NCBI GenBank assembly: GCA_035552275.1
Contig: DASZLR010000123.1
Coordinates: forward strand, 1-8,909
Reading direction: 5' to 3'
Source of the DNA: DASVLX01 sp035552275
Lineage (GTDB): Bacteria > Actinomycetota > Actinomycetes > Mycobacteriales > Pseudonocardiaceae
Length of the DNA: 8,909 nt
Under the pieces are notes generated by a model. The model had not been told where the DNA came from, ran no database searches, and saw nothing but the letters and a program-made list of their open reading frames with translations. Positions 5,178 through 8,909 of the stretch are shown here, piece after piece (positions within the stretch are counted from its first letter, which is position 1; each line of letters begins with the position of its first letter). The position numbers were made by a program, and so were the translations under genes.

Positions 5178-6292
5178 TTGCGGACCGCCTCCAACACCAT
5201 CCGGGCCAGCGCCTCGTCGGCCACCCGGTGCCCGGAACCCCGTGCGGCCTGGCCCATCGCGGCCAGTTTGGCCGGATTGGTCAGCATCGACCGGACCGTC
5301 TCGACCACCCTGGCCGGGCTCAAGTCCTGGTCGGCGATCAGCACCCCGCCGCCGGCCGCCACGATCGGCTTCGCGTTCAGCGCCTGCTCGCCGTTGCCGA
5401 ACGGCAGCGGCACGAACACCGCCGGCAATCCCACCGCGGACACCTCGGCGACGGTCATCGCACCACTGCGACAGAGCACCATGTCGGCGGCGGCGTAGGC
5501 GAGGTCCATCCGGTCCAGGTAGCCGAATGTGCGGTACGGCGGCGCGCCCGGAACCTGTTGCACCGCAACGGTGTTCTTCGGCCCGTGCACGTGCAGCACG
5601 CCGATGCCCATCCCGCCCAGCTCGCTGGCCGCGCCGGACACCGCGTCGTTGATCGACCGGGCGCCCTGGGAGCCGCCGGTCACCAACACGATCGGCGCGT
5701 TCGGCGGCAGCTCGAAGTGGGCCCGTGCCTGGGCTCGCAGCGCCGCCCGATCAAGGGTGGTGATCGACTGGCGCAGCGGGATGCCGATCACCTCGGCGCC
5801 GGGCAGGCCGGTGTCCGGCACGGCGGCGGCGACCCGGGCGGCGAACCGGGCGCCGACCTTGTTCGCCAGCCCGGCCCGGACGTTCGCCTCGTGCACCACG
5901 ATCGGCAGCCGGCCGCGGGCGGCCAGATACGCCGGCAGCGCGACGTAACCGCCGAAGCCGACGAGCACGTCCGCGCCGATCCGGTCGAAGATCGCCCGGG
6001 TCGCGCGTACGGCGTCGCGGACCTTCAGCGGCAGCCGAACCAGTTCGGGCGTGGGCTTGCGGGGCAGCGGCACCGGCGGAATGAACTCCAACGGGTAGCC
6101 GCGAGCCGGGACGATCGAGGATTCCAGGCCCCGCTTGGTGCCCAGCGCCACCACGTGCGCGTCCGGGCGCAGCCGCATCACGGCGTCGGCCAGCGCCATC
6201 GCCGGTTCGATGTGCCCGGCGGTGCCACCACCGGCCACCACCACGCATGGGCCGGCGAAGCGGCCCTCGCCGGCTCCGACGGGTTCGGTCAC
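5174..6292 (-). CDS. murG: MurG, lipid II-forming N-acetylglucosaminyltransferase
   Basis: The 372-aa enzyme transfers GlcNAc from UDP-GlcNAc to lipid I on the inner membrane face, giving lipid II. Motifs seen: the first glycine-rich loop GGGTAGHIEP (21-30), a second G loop in GFGGYVALP (112-120), HEANVRAGLANK (134-145), GGSQGARSIN (206-215), CRSGAMTVAE (274-283) and PFGNGEQALNA (297-307), the donor-sugar region. It has the two-domain GT-B layout at normal length. I chose the GTG at 6290-6292 over an in-frame ATG 51 bp upstream because it has a perfect AGGAGG six bases before it and a four-base GTGA overlap with the ftsW stop. The longer form would add a basic 17-residue tail with no family counterpart. 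Confidence 0.95.
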   Translation of the reverse strand: MTEPVGAGEGRFAGPCVVVAGGGTAGHIEPAMALADAVMRLRPDAHVVALGTKRGLESSIVPARGYPLEFIPPVPLPRKPTPELVRLPLKVRDAVRATRAIFDRIGADVLVGFGGYVALPAYLAARGRLPIVVHEANVRAGLANKVGARFAARVAAAVPDTGLPGAEVIGIPLRQSITTLDRAALRAQARAHFELPPNAPIVLVTGGSQGARSINDAVSGAASELGGMGIGVLHVHGPKNTVAVQQVPGAPPYRTFGYLDRMDLAYAAADMVLCRSGAMTVAEVSAVGLPAVFVPLPFGNGEQALNAKPIVAAGGGVLIADQDLSPARVVETVRSMLTNPAKLAAMGQAARGSGHRVADEALARMVLEAVRK

Positions 6293-7806
6293 CGGCCGCC
6301 TCCTTCGATGGTTCGTCCTGAGCGGTACCGCCCAGGGTTCCATCGTTCCTCACCGACGCGCGAGGCCGATCGCCGCCGGGTGGCGCCGCCGGCCGACTTG
6401 GCACCGGCTCGGGCTCCCGCCCTGCTCCCGGTCTTGGCGCCAGCCCTGGCCCTGGCGGGTTTCGGCGGGGTGGACGGCCGGGCCGGGCGGCGGCGGGCCG
6501 GTGGCTGGTACACCTCGGGCGCCGGCAGATGCAGCAGACCGCCAACCCGGCCGGGACCCTGGCTGCGCAGCGCGGCCACCGCTTCCGGCTCGTGCCGGGC
6601 GCAGTTGGCCAGGATGCCGAACACGATCATGGTGACCACCAGCGAGCTGCCGCCGTAGGAGATCATCGGCAGCGGAATGCCGGTCACCGGCAACAGTCCG
6701 ACGACGTAGCCGATGTTGACCGCGGCCTGACCGACCAGCCAGGTGGTCAGCGTCGCGGCGACGACCCGGATCCACGGGTCGATGTTGCGCGCCGCGATCC
6801 GCATGCCGATCACCGCGACCATGGCGAACAGGCCCAGCACCAGAGCGCAGCCGACCAGGCCCAGTTCCTCGCCGATCAGCGCGAAAATGAAGTCGGTGTG
6901 CACGTAAGGCAGGTAGTCGTACTTCGCCGAACCCAGGCCCAGGCCACGGCCGAACAAGCCGCCGTCGGCGAGCGCGTACAACGCCTGGTTCGCCTGGTAC
7001 GCCGTGCCGGAGACATCGCCCTGCGGGTGCAGGAACGCGGTCACCCGGGCGAACCGGTACGACGCGCCCACTGACAGCGCGACCACGCCGCCGACCGCGG
7101 CCACCGTCGCCGTGACGAACAGCCGCAGCGGCGCGCCGATGAACCACAGCAGCGCCATCAGCACCACGCCGAGGGTGACCGTGCTGCCCAGATCCGGTTG
7201 CAGGATGACCAGCGTCAGCATCACCAGCGCGACCGGCACGACCGGCACCAGCAGATGCCGATACTGGTGCAGCACCGCCCTTTTCTGCACCAGGACGTGC
7301 GCCCCCCATAAGGCCAGCGCGAGCTTGGCGACCTCCACCGGCTGGAAGGAGATCGGGCCGAGAATGAACCAGCCGCGAGTCGCGGACACGCTGTGCCCCA
7401 ACGGAGTCAGCACCAGGATGAGCAACGTCACACAGGCCGTGACGGCCGGCCCGGACAGCGCGCGGATGCGGCGCAGCGGCAGCCGCATGGCGATCCAGAA
7501 CAGCACCAGGCCGATCAGCGCGAACGCCACCTGCTTCTTGAACAGCGCGTAGACCGACTGCGAGTTCGCCTGGTAGGACACCACCGACGACGCCGAGGCG
7601 ACCATCACCAGCCCGATCGCGGCGAGCAGGCCGAACACCGCCAACACCAGGTGGAACGAGGCCAGCGGCCGACCCAGCCACGCGGTCAGCGGCCCGAAAG
7701 CGTTCCGCACGCCCGCCAGCCGGCCCCGGGGTCGTCCCGGGGATCGCCGCGGCGACCGCGCTGTCCGGGCGGTTCCGGGCTTCACCTGCACCGTCACGTC
7801 CGTCAT
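6289..7806 (-). CDS. ftsW: FtsW, SEDS-family septal peptidoglycan glycosyltransferase
   Basis: The 505-aa polytopic membrane protein polymerises lipid II at the septum together with a class B penicillin-binding protein. Hydrophobic segments run from about residue 50 to 402. Conserved pieces are ATRGWFILGPISFQPVEVAK (142-161), QPDLGST (203-209), HPQGDVSGTAYQANQAL (260-276), YLPYVHTDFIFALIGEELG (298-316) and PVTGIPLPMISYGGSS (373-388). Asp264 aligns with the catalytic aspartate of SEDS proteins (FtsW Asp297 in E. coli, from family knowledge). The cytoplasmic N-terminus is Arg/Pro-rich, and the C-terminus (about 430-505) is a strongly basic low-complexity tail with repeated AGAK/AGAR units. It is the first gene of the visible division operon and overlaps murG by four bases. 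HTDFIF and the PLPMISYGGSS element separate it from unrelated transporters; RodA is less likely because of the dcw context. Confidence 0.95.
   Translation of the reverse strand: MTDVTVQVKPGTARTARSPRRSPGRPRGRLAGVRNAFGPLTAWLGRPLASFHLVLAVFGLLAAIGLVMVASASSVVSYQANSQSVYALFKKQVAFALIGLVLFWIAMRLPLRRIRALSGPAVTACVTLLILVLTPLGHSVSATRGWFILGPISFQPVEVAKLALALWGAHVLVQKRAVLHQYRHLLVPVVPVALVMLTLVILQPDLGSTVTLGVVLMALLWFIGAPLRLFVTATVAAVGGVVALSVGASYRFARVTAFLHPQGDVSGTAYQANQALYALADGGLFGRGLGLGSAKYDYLPYVHTDFIFALIGEELGLVGCALVLGLFAMVAVIGMRIAARNIDPWIRVVAATLTTWLVGQAAVNIGYVVGLLPVTGIPLPMISYGGSSLVVTMIVFGILANCARHEPEAVAALRSQGPGRVGGLLHLPAPEVYQPPARRRPARPSTPPKPARARAGAKTGSRAGARAGAKSAGGATRRRSASRVGEERWNPGRYRSGRTIEGGGR
6299..6304 (-). 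promoter_or_regulatory. murG: ribosome binding site fixing the murG start
   Basis: The minus strand reads AGGAGG, six bases before the GTG at 6292-6290, inside the last codons of ftsW. It decides the shorter murG start. Confidence 0.75.
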
Positions 7807-7861
7807 CGTCTCTTGTGTACGCCCGCTCAGCCGGGACCTCCGGGCGCGTGTCGCGTGCGGG

Positions 7862-8059
7862 TCAGACCTGGTTGTCAGGGCCAGTGTTCTTCAACACCGT
7901 CAGCAGGGCGGCAACCTCGACTCGGAGCACGGAACCTGTCGGGTTCTTGCTGTCCCGCACCCGGTCGAGGGTGTGAGCGACCTCAACACACTCGTTGCCT
8001 TGCGCGTTGCTGCGGCTGCTCTTCCGCCACCGGGCATCGGACAGGTTCCGGACCGACAT
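7862..8059 (-). CDS. DUF397 domain small protein
   Basis: The 65-aa protein has the full DUF397 pattern: WRKSSRSNAQGNECVEVA (residues 11-28), VRDSKNPTG (34-42) and a hydrophobic C-terminal stretch LRVEVAALLTVL (45-56). It begins at an ATG with GGAGG three bases before it, 13 bp after the stop of the XRE gene. Such proteins are very common partners of XRE/DUF5753 regulators in Streptomyces and relatives (Scr1/Scr2, WhiJ-type loci), where they are thought to bind or modulate the regulator; some authors treat the pair as toxin-antitoxin-like. The 55 bp between its stop and ftsW hold no clear promoter. Confidence 0.88.
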   Translation of the reverse strand: MSVRNLSDARWRKSSRSNAQGNECVEVAHTLDRVRDSKNPTGSVLRVEVAALLTVLKNTGPDNQV

Positions 8060-8072
8060 GTTCCTCCGCTCG

Positions 8073-8909
8073 TCAGTGCTTCATGCCGCGCGCGATCGAG
8101 GAGATCATCGCGGCAGACTCGTCCTCCGCCAGCGCGTTGTCCCACAACGTGGCAAATGCGAGTCTATAAGGCTCCAACTCAGCGGGTTCCTCAAGATAGA
8201 CGCCCTTCGTGAGGACTTCGATGTAGCCGACGTCGGAGTTCTCACCCTCGAAGGACAGGAGGCTGAACCCGGTGCCCAACGCGCAGTGCGCGCCGGCCTT
8301 GGCCGGCAACACCCGGAGCTGGATATGGGGCAGCGCGCCAAGTTCCAGCAGGTGATTGAGTTGCGCGCGCATAACCGCCGGGCCGCCGACCACCATCCGC
8401 AACGCGCCCTCGGCAATCACCGCGTCGACCTGGATCGGGTCATCGCCGACCAGCCGACTCTGGCGGGCCACGCGGGCCTGCACACGTTCGCGCACGATGT
8501 CCTCGCCGGGCGTAGGCACGTCCGCGCCAAGAACGGCAGCCGTGTAGTCCTCGGTCTGGAACAGGCCGTGCACGAGATCAATCCTGAACGTCTTCAGCTC
8601 GTGCGCCTCGGACTCCAACTCGACGTAGTCGAGCACGTCGTCCACCAGAGCACCCTTGGCGACTTCCTCCCACCAGCTCTTCTCCTGCGCGGTCAGCGTC
8701 GCCTCGAACATCTTCGTCCGCTCGTCCTCCGAGATGCCGTAGACGAGCGCGAGCGTCACGACGTCAGCCGGCGTGATCGGCTGGCCGGCGGTCTCCAGGC
8801 GGCTCTGCTTGGCCGATGACCAACCGGCCTTCTTGGCGATTTCACCGCTCTTCAGGCCGGTGGCCTCACGCCAACCGCGCAGCACACGGGAGATCCGCCG
8901 GATGCGGAC
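8073..8909 (-). CDS. XRE-family regulator with DUF5753 domain, Scr1-like (5' end outside window)
   Basis: The frame stays open through the right edge (VRIRRISRV precedes the GTG at 8885), and that sequence fits the usual N-terminus of the family, so the start lies beyond 8909; 278 codons are visible. The first visible part is a helix-turn-helix (RGWREATGLKSGEIAKKAGW, then SSAKQSRLETAG), matching the XRE fold near the N-terminus. From about visible residue 80 on comes the DUF5753 ligand/partner domain: AHELKTFRIDLVHGLFQTEDY, RQSRLVGDDPIQVDAVIAE, GGPAVMRAQLNHLLELG, PHIQLRVLP and a C-terminal YRLAFATLWDNAL. It would bind DNA and act with the downstream DUF397 protein. Members often influence development or antibiotic output in Streptomyces; the target here is unknown. 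It occupies the position where murD is usual in actinobacterial dcw clusters. Confidence 0.88.
   Translation of the reverse strand, partial: VRIRRISRVLRGWREATGLKSGEIAKKAGWSSAKQSRLETAGQPITPADVVTLALVYGISEDERTKMFEATLTAQEKSWWEEVAKGALVDDVLDYVELESEAHELKTFRIDLVHGLFQTEDYTAAVLGADVPTPGEDIVRERVQARVARQSRLVGDDPIQVDAVIAEGALRMVVGGPAVMRAQLNHLLELGALPHIQLRVLPAKAGAHCALGTGFSLLSFEGENSDVGYIEVLTKGVYLEEPAELEPYRLAFATLWDNALAEDESAAMISSIARGMKH

Noticed and set aside
2386..6658. Long plus-strand open frames opposite ftsQ, murC, murG and ftsW
   Set aside because: They are antisense to well-recognised genes, consist of low-complexity Arg/Pro/Ala/His strings, and are expected where third codon positions are nearly all G or C.
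7820..7846. Inverted repeat CGCCCG/CGGGCG after the DUF397 gene as a terminator
   Set aside because: Six-base stem, 15-base loop and no T tract in a GC-rich gap; such pairs occur by chance here.

Overview
High-GC DNA with GTG starts, frequent 1-4 nt stop/start overlaps and actinobacterial gene families (Scr1-type XRE regulator plus DUF397 protein). The division genes read ftsW-murG-murC-ftsQ, the order used in Actinobacteria. Protein flavour (FtsQ ending in YDVSSPDLP, long Arg/Ser/Pro-rich FtsQ N-terminus) suggests Pseudonocardiales or a near relative; this placement is inference.

Layout. (1) 1-1506, + strand: the 3' part of a secreted-looking protein of the N,N-dimethylformamidase beta-subunit-like family, open at the left edge. 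(2) 1586-1942, + strand: a small protein with a signal peptide whose natural C-terminus appears to be missing. (3) 1888-2892: two 57-bp direct repeats (56/57 identical) bracket a lower-GC segment with two minus-strand genes, a putative toxin (2428-2781) and a ribbon-helix-helix antitoxin (1992-2405). Two abutting palindromes and a likely leaderless promoter lie at its upstream end. The repeat is the 3' end of ftsQ: last 13 codons, stop and 15 bp beyond. (4) 2851-7806, minus strand: ftsW, murG, murC, ftsQ, tightly coupled and apparently intact. They supply the septal glycan polymerase, the lipid II-forming glycosyltransferase, the UDP-MurNAc:L-Ala ligase and a divisome assembly protein. (5) 7862-8909, minus strand: a DUF397 small protein and the XRE/DUF5753 regulator before it, open at the right edge.

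The most notable signal is the junction downstream of ftsQ. Actinobacterial clusters normally continue from ftsQ into ftsZ; here ftsZ is absent from that place. Instead there is a toxin-antitoxin module between two copies of the ftsQ tail, then a truncated foreign gene. This looks like the footprint of site-specific or homology-driven insertion at the ftsQ 3' end that kept ftsQ intact. On the other side, the gene before ftsW (usually murD) is also replaced by an accessory pair, so the ftsW-ftsQ block is bordered on both sides by accessory DNA. No RNA gene, CRISPR array, integrase or transposase was seen, and no gap between genes exceeds 300 bases.
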